11,973 nt of DNA from Clostridiales bacterium (GCA_003445835.1 DMCI01000067.1:1-11973), one strand, 5' to 3'. Numbered from the stretch's first letter, positions 1-7,535 are shown. Numbers and translations: made by a program. The notes: generated by a model not told the origin, from the letters alone.

Positions 1-638
1 CTCAAACGGCGCGCCGCCCTACCTATCCTGTGAATGTTGCTGTTCATTCCCACACGATCTGCCTGAACGACAGCTTCGCCGACCAAAACGTGACTGCCCG
101 AAAGGATGTAACTGCCTACACCGCGCTTGATGATGTTGGACTCACCCGTCAAAATGGATTCGTCCAGATCCACCGAACCTTCGCGGATATACCCGTCAAC
201 GGGCACTTTTGAGCCCGCGCGGATGATGACAAGCTCATCCAAAACGATGTTACGCGCCGCGACTTCCACTTTTTTACCATCGCGTATGACGGTAAAATCA
301 CTATCCACCTTAAAGGACAGTCGTTTGACCGCATTTTTGGCTTTGATGCCCTGCACCGTGCCGATGACGATGTTACAAACGATGATGAGAGAGGAGAAAG
401 TATCGCTGTATTCCCCGATGATAAAAAGCATCGTCACCAAAATAAACGTGACGATATTGCAAAACGTAAAAACGTTTTCCGCAATGATCCGCAAATAAGA
501 CTTGGAAGTGTTGATAACTTTCCAGTTGGTCTGCCCTTCCTTCTTTCTTTGCTCCACCTGCGAAAACCCGAGTCCCATTTCCAAACTCGGAGAATAACGC
601 TTGACGGGTTTCTTTTGTCTTTTAGGTATAATGCTCAT
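1..638 (-). CDS. CtpE-like cation-transporting P-type ATPase, N-terminal part (runs off left edge)
   Basis: Membrane P-type ATPase, only the first 212 residues present. Translating the minus strand from the ATG at 638 gives a GLGFSQVEQRKKEG-type N-terminal cation-ATPase segment (about 22-35). Two hydrophobic helices follow (about 56-74 and 79-97), then the actuator domain with VPVDG (145-149) and the dephosphorylation loop LTGES (163-167). The DKTGT phosphorylation motif and ATP-binding domain would lie beyond the window. The sequence after the first helix pair (VQGIKAKNAVKRL) resembles the CtpE branch, whose mycobacterial member is linked to Ca2+ uptake; the ion here is inferred at best. The ATG shares its A with the stop of the preceding pseudouridine synthase gene (TAATG) and has no strong SD of its own, so translation is probably coupled. 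MgtA-like or other P2/P3 ATPases are alternatives. Confidence 0.85.
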   Translation of the reverse strand, partial: MSIIPKRQKKPVKRYSPSLEMGLGFSQVEQRKKEGQTNWKVINTSKSYLRIIAENVFTFCNIVTFILVTMLFIIGEYSDTFSSLIIVCNIVIGTVQGIKAKNAVKRLSFKVDSDFTVIRDGKKVEVAARNIVLDELVIIRAGSKVPVDGYIREGSVDLDESILTGESNIIKRGVGSYILSGSHVLVGEAVVQADRVGMNSNIHRIGRAARRL

Positions 639-1357
639 TACTTTATTTTAACACTTAAATGCCTTTCGATGTCAAATTCGCTCCACGGGAAGGCTGTATC
701 GTCGGGGAAAGCCCTAAATACCATCACTTCCTTTTTGGTAGGATGCGTGAAGCGGATCTCGGTACTCCAAAGCGCAAGATTATCGGATCTTACGTACTTT
801 TTGCCCGCGTACTTGACGTCGCCGACGATGGGACAACCGATATTTGCGGTCTGCACCCTGATCTGATGAGATCTGCCGGTATACAGTTTGACTTCGACCA
901 AACAAATTTTATCCTTCTTTTCAAGCAAGGCGTAGTCCAAAACCGCTTCTTTTGCGCCTTTGACGCCCATCGGCACGACGGAAACGACGTTTTTGACTTC
1001 GTCCTTCAACAAATAGTTATGCAATCTGCCGCGCTTCTCCTTGGGAAGATCGGCAAGGACGGCAAAATACTTCTTTTCAAAATCTCCGTTGACAATGCTT
1101 TCGGATAAGCGTTCAGCCGCTTTGCTGGTCTTTGCAAAGACCATTACGCCGCCCGTGGGACGATCCAACCGATGCACCAAGCCGAGGAAAACGTTGCCCG
1201 GTTTTTGGTAAGTATCGCGGATGTACTCTTTCAAAAGAGTAAGCATATCGGGGTCCTTGGTGGAGTCCTCTTGCGAAGGAACATTAAAAGGCTTGACGAC
1301 CACGAGAATATGATTGTCTTCGTAAATGATGGGAATGTCTTTGTAAGTGATGCTCAT
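638..1357 (-). CDS. RluA-family RNA pseudouridine synthase
   Basis: Isomerises specific uridines in rRNA or tRNA to pseudouridine in the cytoplasm. The 239-residue protein carries the family signature HRLDRPTGGV at 62-71, with the catalytic aspartate at 65, and the downstream block TGRSHQIRVQTANIGCPIVGD. There is no N-terminal S4 domain: the catalytic fold begins almost at once (IPIIYEDNHILVVVKP), unlike RluC/RluD and like the short RluA or YhcT type. The usual HQIRVHLA is HQIRVQTA here, a mild departure. A good SD (AAAGGA, 6 nt before the ATG) is embedded in the end of the upstream methyltransferase gene, 3 bp away, and the stop overlaps the next ATG. The substrate uridine cannot be read from the sequence. 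Confidence 0.9.
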   Translation of the reverse strand: MSITYKDIPIIYEDNHILVVVKPFNVPSQEDSTKDPDMLTLLKEYIRDTYQKPGNVFLGLVHRLDRPTGGVMVFAKTSKAAERLSESIVNGDFEKKYFAVLADLPKEKRGRLHNYLLKDEVKNVVSVVPMGVKGAKEAVLDYALLEKKDKICLVEVKLYTGRSHQIRVQTANIGCPIVGDVKYAGKKYVRSDNLALWSTEIRFTHPTKKEVMVFRAFPDDTAFPWSEFDIERHLSVKIK

Positions 1358-1360
1358 AGT

Positions 1361-2236
1361 TTATCCTTTGAATGTGGCTAACCCGCTGCAACCGCAAGGA
1401 AGTTCAATCCCTTCGTCGGTGGGAAGCGCAAGTTCATACGCTATTACGTCGCAAGTATACTTTTTGCCGAGAACGAGTTTTAACAGATCGGCGATCACCG
1501 TCGGTTGTAACCCGGTCGTATACGAATTGATCAGGAAGAACAGCGGTTTATCCGACAAAACTTCCACCGTCCTTTTTAAGAGGGGATAAAGGTTTTCTTC
1601 CAATTTCCATACTTCACCGTCGGGACCTCTTCCAAAGGAAGGCGGGTCCATAATCACCGCGTCGTAGCGGTTTCCGCGACGGATCTCTCTGTTGACGAAT
1701 TTCAAGCAGTCGTCCACGATGTAGCGAATAGGCGCTTTGGCAAGATCGGAGGACGCGGCATTTTGTTTTGCTCTATCCACCATCGCGGGCGCAGCGTCAA
1801 CGTGCGTGACGGCAGCCCCTGCCGAAGCCGCGGCGATCGTCGCGCCGCCTGTATACGCAAACAAATTGAGTACCTTGATATCACGTCCGGCAGAGCCGAT
1901 CATAGACGCGATATCGTCCCAGTTTGCCGCCTGCTCCGGAAACAAGCCGGTGTGCTTGAAGTTTTTGGATAACTTCAAGTGGAAAGTCAGCCCTTTGCGG
2001 GTGACGGTAAACTCTTCTTTGAAAGGCTTTAAGATCACCCACTTTTCTTCCTTTTTCCCTGCCTCGGCGCGATAATACGCGTTGAGTTTTTCATAAGAAA
2101 AGAGGTCAAAAGGCGCTTCCCAGATTGCTTGCGGATCTGGTCTCAACAAATAAACTTTTCCCCAGCGCTCAAGCTTATAACCATCGCCCGTGGCGATGAT
2201 CTGATAATCGCGCCAGCCCTCTGCTATATGCGGCAT
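1361..2236 (-). CDS. RlmI-like class I SAM-dependent methyltransferase
   Basis: Probable rRNA base methyltransferase of the family that includes the C-terminal domain of RlmI (Methyltrans_SAM). The 291 residues show a family-type N-terminus (GWRDYQIIATGDGYKLERWG), the block HTGLFPEQAANWD (95-107), SAM-binding motif I VLNLFAYTGG (122-131), an acidic motif II (HVDAAP, 145-150) and a catalytic-type DPPSF (197-201). RlmI proper has an N-terminal PUA domain; this protein has only a short different N-terminal segment, so equivalence to RlmI (m5C1962 of 23S rRNA) is not established. The ATG lies inside the 3' end of ileS (13-bp overlap) with no clear SD, consistent with translational coupling. It sits with a pseudouridine synthase, which suggests RNA modification. 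Confidence 0.85.
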   Translation of the reverse strand: MPHIAEGWRDYQIIATGDGYKLERWGKVYLLRPDPQAIWEAPFDLFSYEKLNAYYRAEAGKKEEKWVILKPFKEEFTVTRKGLTFHLKLSKNFKHTGLFPEQAANWDDIASMIGSAGRDIKVLNLFAYTGGATIAAASAGAAVTHVDAAPAMVDRAKQNAASSDLAKAPIRYIVDDCLKFVNREIRRGNRYDAVIMDPPSFGRGPDGEVWKLEENLYPLLKRTVEVLSDKPLFFLINSYTTGLQPTVIADLLKLVLGKKYTCDVIAYELALPTDEGIELPCGCSGLATFKG

Positions 2237-5200
2237 ACCGACAACGTGACGGCCTTGCCGCCGAGATCGTATTCTTTTGTGAAACCTTCGGTTTCGGTGA
2301 AGGAAACTTCGTCCGCGAGAACGTCGCCCGCCACATCGTATTCCTTGACGATTCTCTTAAAAGACTCTTCGCCGAGGATGCCGAGTTTGATATGGTCGGT
2401 GACCTCGAAACCTGCGTCCTTGCGCATCGTTTGGATCTTGGAAACGAGTTCACGCGCATAGCCTTCGTCGATGAGTTCCGGCGTGAGAGAGGTATCCAAA
2501 GCGACGGTGATCTTGCCGTCGGACTCGGCGCTGAAGCCTTCGCCGCTCTTGGTGGAAATCAAAAGATCGGTCTCTGCAAATTCCACCTCTTTTCCGCCGA
2601 GTTCGGTCGTATACGTGCCGCCGTTTTTAACAGCCGCAACGACTTCCGCCGCGTTGCAAGTGGTCAAAAAGTTTCTGATCTGACCGAGCAAAGCGCCGTA
2701 CTTGGGGCCGAGGGTCTTCAGTTGCGGTTTGAGTTCGTAGGTAATGAAGGACTGCCCTTCTTCCGCCTTGGTGATCTTTTTGACGTTGAGTTCCTCCGCC
2801 GCGATATCAAGCATACCGTCCAGTTTGACGTCGACGTCGGTCTTTACAAAAAGGTTGGACAACGGCTGTCTGTTTTTGATGTTTGCCTTGTTGCGGCAAG
2901 CTCTGCCGAGGAAAACGATGTTTTCGATCAAGGACATTTCCTTTTCGAGTTCCTTATCGATATACTTTTCGTCAGCCACGGGGAAGCTGTTCAAATGCAC
3001 GCTGATGGGCGCGGTCTTGTCGTTGTTGACAACAAGATTTTGATACACGCTTTCAGCCATAAAGGGAACGAAAGGAGCGATGACTTTGGACATCGTGGCA
3101 AGCACGTGATAAAGAGTCGTGTACGCCGCGGCTTTGTCCTCCGTCATACCCTTGCCCCAAAATCTTTCGCGGCAACGACGGACGTACCAGTTGGAAAGCT
3201 CGTCGGTGAAATCGCCAATCATACGCGCACTTTCGGTGATCTTGTAATCGGCAAGACCTTCGTCCACGCCCTTGACGACAGTGTTCATTCTGGAAAGTAC
3301 CCAACGATCCATCAAGGTCAATTTGCACTTATCAAGACTATAGTCTTGCGGCTGATAATCATCGATACCCGCGTAGAGGGTAAAGAATGCGTATGTATTC
3401 CAGAACGTACCCATAAATTTGCGTTGCGCCTCAGAGACCGCCTCCGCATAGAAACGGGAGGGGAGCCACGGCGCGCTGCCGGTATAGAAGTACCAACGCA
3501 CGGCGTCCGCACCCTGCTTGTCAAGGACGCTCCAAGGATCGACGACGTTGCCTTTATGCTTGCTCATCTTGATGCCGTCTTTGTCACCGACGTGACCGAG
3601 AACGATACAGTTTTTGAACGGCGCTTTGTCAAACAACAAGGTGGAAATAGCCATCAAGGTATAAAACCAACCACGCGTTTGGTCTACGGCTTCGCTGATG
3701 AAGTCCGCCGGGAAGTGCTTCTCGAAAAGTTCTTTATTTTCAAAAGGATAATGGAGTTGGGCAAAGGGCATTGAACCGCTGTCGAACCAGCAGTCCATCA
3801 CTTCGGGCGTTCGCTTCATTTCCCCGCCGCACTCACATTTGAAGGTGATGCGGTCAATATACGGACGGTGCAATTCCGAAGGCAATTTGCCGGACAGTTC
3901 AAGAAGCTCCGCCTTGCTGCCAACGACGTGGATCTTGCCGCAATCGGCGCAAACCCAAACGGGAAGCGGCGTGCCCCAGTATCTTTCACGAGAGACGCCC
4001 CAGTCGATGACGTTTTCAAGGAAGTTGCCGAATCTGCCCGTACCGATGGTCGGGGGGATCCAGTTGACCGTGGCGTTGTTCTTCAAAAGATTGTCACGCA
4101 CCGCGGTGGTCTTGATAAAATAGGAACTGCGCGCATAGTACAAAAGCGGCGTGTCGCACCTCCAGCAGAAAGGATAACTGTGCGTATGCAAATGCTTTTT
4201 GAACAAAAGCCCGCTCTTTGCCAGTTTTTCAATGATCATTTTGTCGCCGTCTTTTGCAAAGACCCCCACGAGATCGTTGACCGCTTCGACAAATCTGCCG
4301 CGCTCGTCCACGAGCTGCACGAAGGGAAGTCCGTACTTCCTGCCGACTTTGGCGTCGTCTTCACCAAACGCAGGCGCGATATGCACGATACCGGTACCCT
4401 CGGTCAAAGTGACGTACGGATCGTTGGTGACGTAATAGGCTTTTTCCGCCTCTTTGGTGCCTTTGATGTAGTCGAAAAGCGGCTCGTACTTTTTGTGTTC
4501 GTAGTAACTGCCCTTATGGACGTCCACGACCTCCGCCCCGTCGCCGATCACGCTTGAGACCAACGCGGAAGCAAGGATATAATACTCGTCGCCGACTTTG
4601 ACGCGGGCGTAGTCCTCATCCGCGTTCATACAAAGCGCCACGTTGGACGGAAGCGTCCAAGGCGTGGTGGTCCAGGCAAGGAAGTAAGCGTTGTCTTCAT
4701 CCGCAAGCTTAAATTTGGCGGTGACGGTCATATCTTCGACGTCTTTGTAGCCCTGCGCGACTTCATGCGAGGAAAGCGCCGTGCCGCAACGCGGGCAATA
4801 CGGGACGATCTTGTGCCCCTTATAAAGCAAGCCCTTCTCGTGAATGGTCTTGACCGCCCAGCAAACGGACTCGATATAGTTGTCGTCGTAAGTGATGTAC
4901 GGATTGTCCATATCCGCCCAGTACCCGACGCGATCGCTCATTACCTCCCATTCGCCCTTGTACTTCCAAACGCTCTCTTTGCACTTTTTGACAAAAGGCT
5001 CAATGCCGTAACGCTCAATGTCCTGCTTACCGTCCATGCCGAGCATTTTTTCCACTTCGAGTTCTACGGGAAGACCGTGCGTATCCCAACCCGCCTTGCG
5101 CTCGACGTGGTACCCCTTCATCGTGCGGTAACGGGGAATGATATCCTTAATGACGCGCGTCAGAATATGACCGATATGCGGCTTGCCGTTTGCCGTAGGC

Positions 5201-5340
5201 GGGCCGTCGTAAAAGGTATACTCCTCGCGGCCTTCGTTTGCCGCGACGCTCTTGCGGAAGATGTCGTTCTTTTTCCAAAAATCAAGGACTTCCTTCTCCC
5301 TGCCGCAAAAATCCAATCCCGTATCAACTTTGTTAAACAT
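2224..5340 (-). CDS. ileS: Isoleucyl-tRNA synthetase, type 2 (eukaryote-like)
   Basis: Charges tRNA-Ile in the cytoplasm and edits mischarged valine. At 1038 residues it is about 100 longer than the common bacterial type 1 enzyme. Visible motifs: GPPTANGKPHIGH (HIGH at 55-58); a Zn-type CPRCGTALSSHEV; CP1 editing-domain segments WTTTPWTLPSN and GTGIVHIAPAFGEDD; the second active-site motif KMSKH at 591-595; then the anticodon-binding region and a C-terminal block LIDEGYARELVSKIQ. The C-terminus lacks the cysteine cluster of type 1 enzymes. Length, C-terminus and the GKPHIGH context place it in type 2 (IleRS2), a class associated with reduced mupirocin sensitivity. Start ATG has an SD (AGAGG, 7 nt). 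It follows the NYN protein gene by 41 bp. No T-box leader is seen directly upstream. Confidence 0.97.
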   Translation of the reverse strand: MFNKVDTGLDFCGREKEVLDFWKKNDIFRKSVAANEGREEYTFYDGPPTANGKPHIGHILTRVIKDIIPRYRTMKGYHVERKAGWDTHGLPVELEVEKMLGMDGKQDIERYGIEPFVKKCKESVWKYKGEWEVMSDRVGYWADMDNPYITYDDNYIESVCWAVKTIHEKGLLYKGHKIVPYCPRCGTALSSHEVAQGYKDVEDMTVTAKFKLADEDNAYFLAWTTTPWTLPSNVALCMNADEDYARVKVGDEYYILASALVSSVIGDGAEVVDVHKGSYYEHKKYEPLFDYIKGTKEAEKAYYVTNDPYVTLTEGTGIVHIAPAFGEDDAKVGRKYGLPFVQLVDERGRFVEAVNDLVGVFAKDGDKMIIEKLAKSGLLFKKHLHTHSYPFCWRCDTPLLYYARSSYFIKTTAVRDNLLKNNATVNWIPPTIGTGRFGNFLENVIDWGVSRERYWGTPLPVWVCADCGKIHVVGSKAELLELSGKLPSELHRPYIDRITFKCECGGEMKRTPEVMDCWFDSGSMPFAQLHYPFENKELFEKHFPADFISEAVDQTRGWFYTLMAISTLLFDKAPFKNCIVLGHVGDKDGIKMSKHKGNVVDPWSVLDKQGADAVRWYFYTGSAPWLPSRFYAEAVSEAQRKFMGTFWNTYAFFTLYAGIDDYQPQDYSLDKCKLTLMDRWVLSRMNTVVKGVDEGLADYKITESARMIGDFTDELSNWYVRRCRERFWGKGMTEDKAAAYTTLYHVLATMSKVIAPFVPFMAESVYQNLVVNNDKTAPISVHLNSFPVADEKYIDKELEKEMSLIENIVFLGRACRNKANIKNRQPLSNLFVKTDVDVKLDGMLDIAAEELNVKKITKAEEGQSFITYELKPQLKTLGPKYGALLGQIRNFLTTCNAAEVVAAVKNGGTYTTELGGKEVEFAETDLLISTKSGEGFSAESDGKITVALDTSLTPELIDEGYARELVSKIQTMRKDAGFEVTDHIKLGILGEESFKRIVKEYDVAGDVLADEVSFTETEGFTKEYDLGGKAVTLSVCRI

Positions 5341-5381
5341 AAATTTGCCTCTTCTTAAGAATTTCTCATCGCTGTGACGCG

Positions 5382-6170
5382 TTACTTTATTTTGATCATT
5401 ATTTTGCTGTCTTTGCCGCTTTCACCCACGGGAATGCGGGCAGTCTCAAGCCCGCTGAAGGTGGAAACGAGGTCGGCAAGTTTGCGATAGCCGTAGTTTC
5501 TGGCGTCGAAATCGGGCATCCTCTTGGAAAGGTTGTTGCCGACGTCCGCAAGATACGCCCAACCATCATCGTTGCCGATACTATTGACGATATCTCTGAT
5601 CGCCGCCCTGACTTTCTTCAAGGGGACGACGGATGACACTGCGGGTTTTTCCGCCGCTTTCCTTTCTTTCTTATCTTCTTCCTTCTCGCCTTTGTCGCTC
5701 TTTACGTCGGACTTCTCTTCCGCTTTTTCTTCCGCGTTCTTCAAAACTTCAAGATAGATAAACTTCTCGCACGCTTTGATAAAGGGTTGCGGCGTCTTTT
5801 TTTCACCCATACCAATGACAAGCATTCCAGCTTCCCTGAGACGCATCGCCAAACGGGTAAAATCGCTATCCGAAGTAACCAAACAAAAACCGGTCACTTT
5901 GCCGGAATACAAAATATCCATCGCGTCGATGATCATCGCGCTGTCGGAAGAATTCTTGCCGGAAGTGTAGCTGTATTGTTGGATGGGGGTGAAAGAATAT
6001 GTTAAAAGAGAATTTTTCCAACTGGAAAGCTGGGGATTCGTCCAATCCCCGTATATGCGCTTATACGTAGGAATGCCGTAATTTGTGACTTCGTCGAGAA
6101 GATCCTGCGCGTATTTTTCGGACACGTTTTCCGCATCCACCAATACCGCGATCTTATTATCTCTGTCCAT
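5382..6170 (-). CDS. NYN (PIN-like) domain protein with C-terminal OST-HTH/LOTUS domain
   Basis: Putative metal-dependent ribonuclease or RNA-binding protein. Residues 6-143 form a NYN domain of the LabA/limkain type: LVDAEN with acidic D12, SSDSAMIIDAMD (D76, D82) and VTSDSDF (D101, D103), the expected acidic metal site. Residues about 145-180 are a low-complexity Glu/Lys/Asp-rich linker. Residues about 184-250 (KKVRAAIRDIVNSIG... YGYRKLADLVSTF) match an OST-HTH/LOTUS domain, a winged-helix fold implicated in RNA binding. This NYN plus LOTUS pairing is also known in eukaryotic limkain b1/MARF1. The start has GGAG 5 nt upstream and lies about 41 bp from the 3' end of the SRP RNA. Neighbours (SRP RNA, IleRS, rRNA modification enzymes) suggest a stable-RNA context; the target RNA is unknown. 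Confidence 0.88.
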   Translation of the reverse strand: MDRDNKIAVLVDAENVSEKYAQDLLDEVTNYGIPTYKRIYGDWTNPQLSSWKNSLLTYSFTPIQQYSYTSGKNSSDSAMIIDAMDILYSGKVTGFCLVTSDSDFTRLAMRLREAGMLVIGMGEKKTPQPFIKACEKFIYLEVLKNAEEKAEEKSDVKSDKGEKEEDKKERKAAEKPAVSSVVPLKKVRAAIRDIVNSIGNDDGWAYLADVGNNLSKRMPDFDARNYGYRKLADLVSTFSGLETARIPVGESGKDSKIMIKIK

Positions 6171-6184
6171 ACAATCTCCGTCAT

Positions 6185-6205
6185 GCGGCAGCAGCCGCCG
6201 TTTTT
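6185..6205 (+). terminator. Rightward terminator-like hairpin between SRP RNA and NYN gene
   Basis: Stem GCGGC/GCCGC with loop AGCA (6185-6198), followed after CG by TTTTT (6201-6205) on the plus strand. It has the layout of an intrinsic terminator for rightward transcription, but no rightward gene ends here. On the leftward strand, in which all flanking genes are read, the hairpin is preceded by A residues and is not followed by T residues, so it would not terminate the SRP RNA. It might instead block antisense transcription or assist 3' processing. The stem is only 5 bp, so this is tentative. Confidence 0.35.
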
Positions 6206-6211
6206 ATAAGG

Positions 6212-6480
6212 GTACCGTGCAGCTTTTTTTGACAGACGTCACCGAAGCGGACGCGAACGTAGGTAACTACTCCGAAGCAACCTTATGGCACACGACATAC
6301 GCCGCTTAGTGCTGCTACCGTCAAGTCCTGACACGGTTCACAGGTTGTCGTTGCACAAGACACCGGGATCAACATCCCTTGCGCCGCTCAGCCTTCCATG
6401 ACGCAAGCCGAGAAAAGCATTCTGCCCCACTATAGCGGATTGTGGGTATAGGGCACCGCTGGCTCCCCGCATAGCACGGT
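6212..6480 (-). ncRNA. ffs: Signal recognition particle RNA, bacterial large type (scRNA)
   Basis: RNA scaffold of the signal recognition particle. It binds Ffh (SRP54) through helix 8 and carries an Alu domain in Gram-positive bacteria. Read leftward from about 6480, the 5' ACCGTGC (6480-6474) pairs with GCACGGT (6220-6214) near the 3' end. The Alu segment CGGGGAGCCAGCGGTGCCC and following CACAATCCGCTATAG closely match Bacillus scRNA. Helix 8 (6332-6311) has the conserved GTCAGG and AGCAGC strands around the tetraloop, followed by ACTAAGCGG. Length near 269 nt fits the Bacillota large form. The tetraloop is TGAC rather than GGAA, and the adjacent pair is A-U where the common form has U-A. 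Exact ends are estimated; the mature 3' end may be made by RNase processing as in Bacillus. Confidence 0.95.
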
Positions 6481-6486
6481 ATGTTT

Positions 6487-6516
6487 ATTATAGCATAAAG
6501 AAAAAATATAATTCAA
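6487..6516 (-). promoter_or_regulatory. Leftward promoter of the SRP RNA (possibly of the downstream run)
   Basis: On the minus strand a -35 box TTGAAT (6516-6511), an 18-bp spacer and a consensus -10 box TATAAT (6492-6487) preceded by TGC, an extended -10. The predicted start near 6480 coincides with the 5' strand of the SRP RNA closing helix. No leftward terminator is seen after the SRP RNA, so readthrough into the NYN gene, ileS and beyond is plausible. Confidence 0.85.
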
Positions 6517-6622
6517 GCGTTTTAAGCCTATTATTCCACGCGCCCGCAATGCAAAAGAGAGAATCGATCAAGGAAAGAACGTAAAATGTCATAAAAGCGC
6601 GAAAAGCCAAGTAGAATTCTGT

Positions 6623-7459
6623 ATGGAAAAGCATTTGAGCGCTTATTCTACAAAGCAAAACAAAGGTCACGCGGAACATTTCGTCGAGGACGCCAGAAGC
6701 GCGCCCGCCCGGCAAGTACGGGACAAAAAAGGCAAACGCCGCTTAGCTAAAGGCAAAACAATCCTTCTGACTGCGGCGATCACCCTTTTGTGTTTTTCGT
6801 TGAGTATCGTCGCGGCGGATCTGATCGGCGGAGGAAGTTTATCCGCTTATACCGCCGTTTTCCAAAGAAAGAGCAAGACCCTTGCCTATTATGCCGTCTA
6901 CGCCACTCATTCACAAGATATGAGCGTATCTTACAAAAATGCCGCCGCGGTCAGAGAACAAGGCGCTGCCGGATACGTATTGAAAGAAAACGGTGAATAT
7001 TACGTCGTTTTGAACGTATACGACGAAAAAAGCGCCGCCGAAAAGGTGTCGGAACGAAGCAAAAACTACGGCGTACTCAAAATAGAATTTCCGCCCTTCG
7101 ACAGCAAAAAGAATCCCTCGCTTGCGGCGGCGGAACAAACCAAAGACCTCTATAAAGAAGCGCATGCCGCGCTGTACGATGCGGCAAACGACCTCTCGGC
7201 GGGAAAGTATCAAAAGGACGATATGCTCCGATCGATTCGCTCGTACAAACAAAAAGTCATCGCCGCGGAAAGCGCCTATGCGGAAAAGATCCGCGGCGCG
7301 GAAGATACCGCCCGGATCGAATATAAGGTGATCCTCGCCGAGATCAAAAGCGCGTTTGAAAACCTTGAAAACAGCAATCATCTCGTCTCCGACGCAAGAT
7401 ATTACGCCGTTATGATCATCAGATCGTACGCCCTTTTTGCCCAAAAATACTTTTCTTAA
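6623..7459 (+). CDS. Unrecognised single-pass membrane protein with SPOR-like region
   Basis: I do not recognise the family. The 278 residues comprise a basic cytoplasmic N-terminus (1-45, with KKGKRRLAKGK just before the membrane), one transmembrane helix (about 46-67) and an extracytoplasmic part. Residues about 88-157 resemble a SPOR-type alpha/beta repeat: YYAVYATHSQD, then a helix, GEYYVVLNVYDEKSAAEKV and a closing strand GVLKIEFP. SPOR domains bind denuded peptidoglycan at division or sporulation septa. The remaining 120 residues look helical and charged. The topology resembles SpoIIB-like proteins, but this is inference from layout. No good SD precedes the ATG; a TTG at 6635 is a possible alternative start. 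It is divergent from the SRP RNA, with about 140 bp between their 5' ends. I find no convincing promoter or terminator for it. Confidence 0.75.
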   Translation: MEKHLSAYSTKQNKGHAEHFVEDARSAPARQVRDKKGKRRLAKGKTILLTAAITLLCFSLSIVAADLIGGGSLSAYTAVFQRKSKTLAYYAVYATHSQDMSVSYKNAAAVREQGAAGYVLKENGEYYVVLNVYDEKSAAEKVSERSKNYGVLKIEFPPFDSKKNPSLAAAEQTKDLYKEAHAALYDAANDLSAGKYQKDDMLRSIRSYKQKVIAAESAYAEKIRGAEDTARIEYKVILAEIKSAFENLENSNHLVSDARYYAVMIIRSYALFAQKYFS

Positions 7460-7491
7460 AGCAATATCTTCCCGAAAATCCGCATAAGGTA

Positions 7492-7521
7492 TTGATTATT
7501 TCGACCGTTTTATGGTACAGT
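7492..7521 (+). promoter_or_regulatory. Promoter of the dCMP deaminase gene
   Basis: A -35 box TTGATT (7492-7497), an 18-bp spacer and a -10 box TACAGT (7516-7521) preceded by TGG, an extended -10. The predicted start near 7528 leaves a leader of about 18 nt containing the SD. The promoter lies across codons that would belong to an N-terminally extended reading frame, which argues against that longer start. Confidence 0.6.
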
Positions 7522-7535
7522 AAGAAAAACGATTC

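Noticed and set aside
2392..3774. A 460-residue open frame on the plus strand opposite ileS
   Set aside because: It is antisense to strongly conserved IleRS coding sequence, has no SD and shows no recognisable motif; it is a by-product of codon usage. The same applies to 659-1108, 3868-4557, 4765-5358 and 9927-10754.
5341..5381. T-box riboswitch ahead of ileS (also considered 11424-11440 ahead of valS)
   Set aside because: The gaps are only 41 and 17 bp and contain just an SD; no T-box sequence or terminator/antiterminator is present.
6586..6594. ATG with a good SD (AAGGAAAG) upstream of the SPOR-like gene
   Set aside because: It opens a two-codon frame (Met-Ser-stop), out of frame with the gene; too short to claim as a leader peptide.
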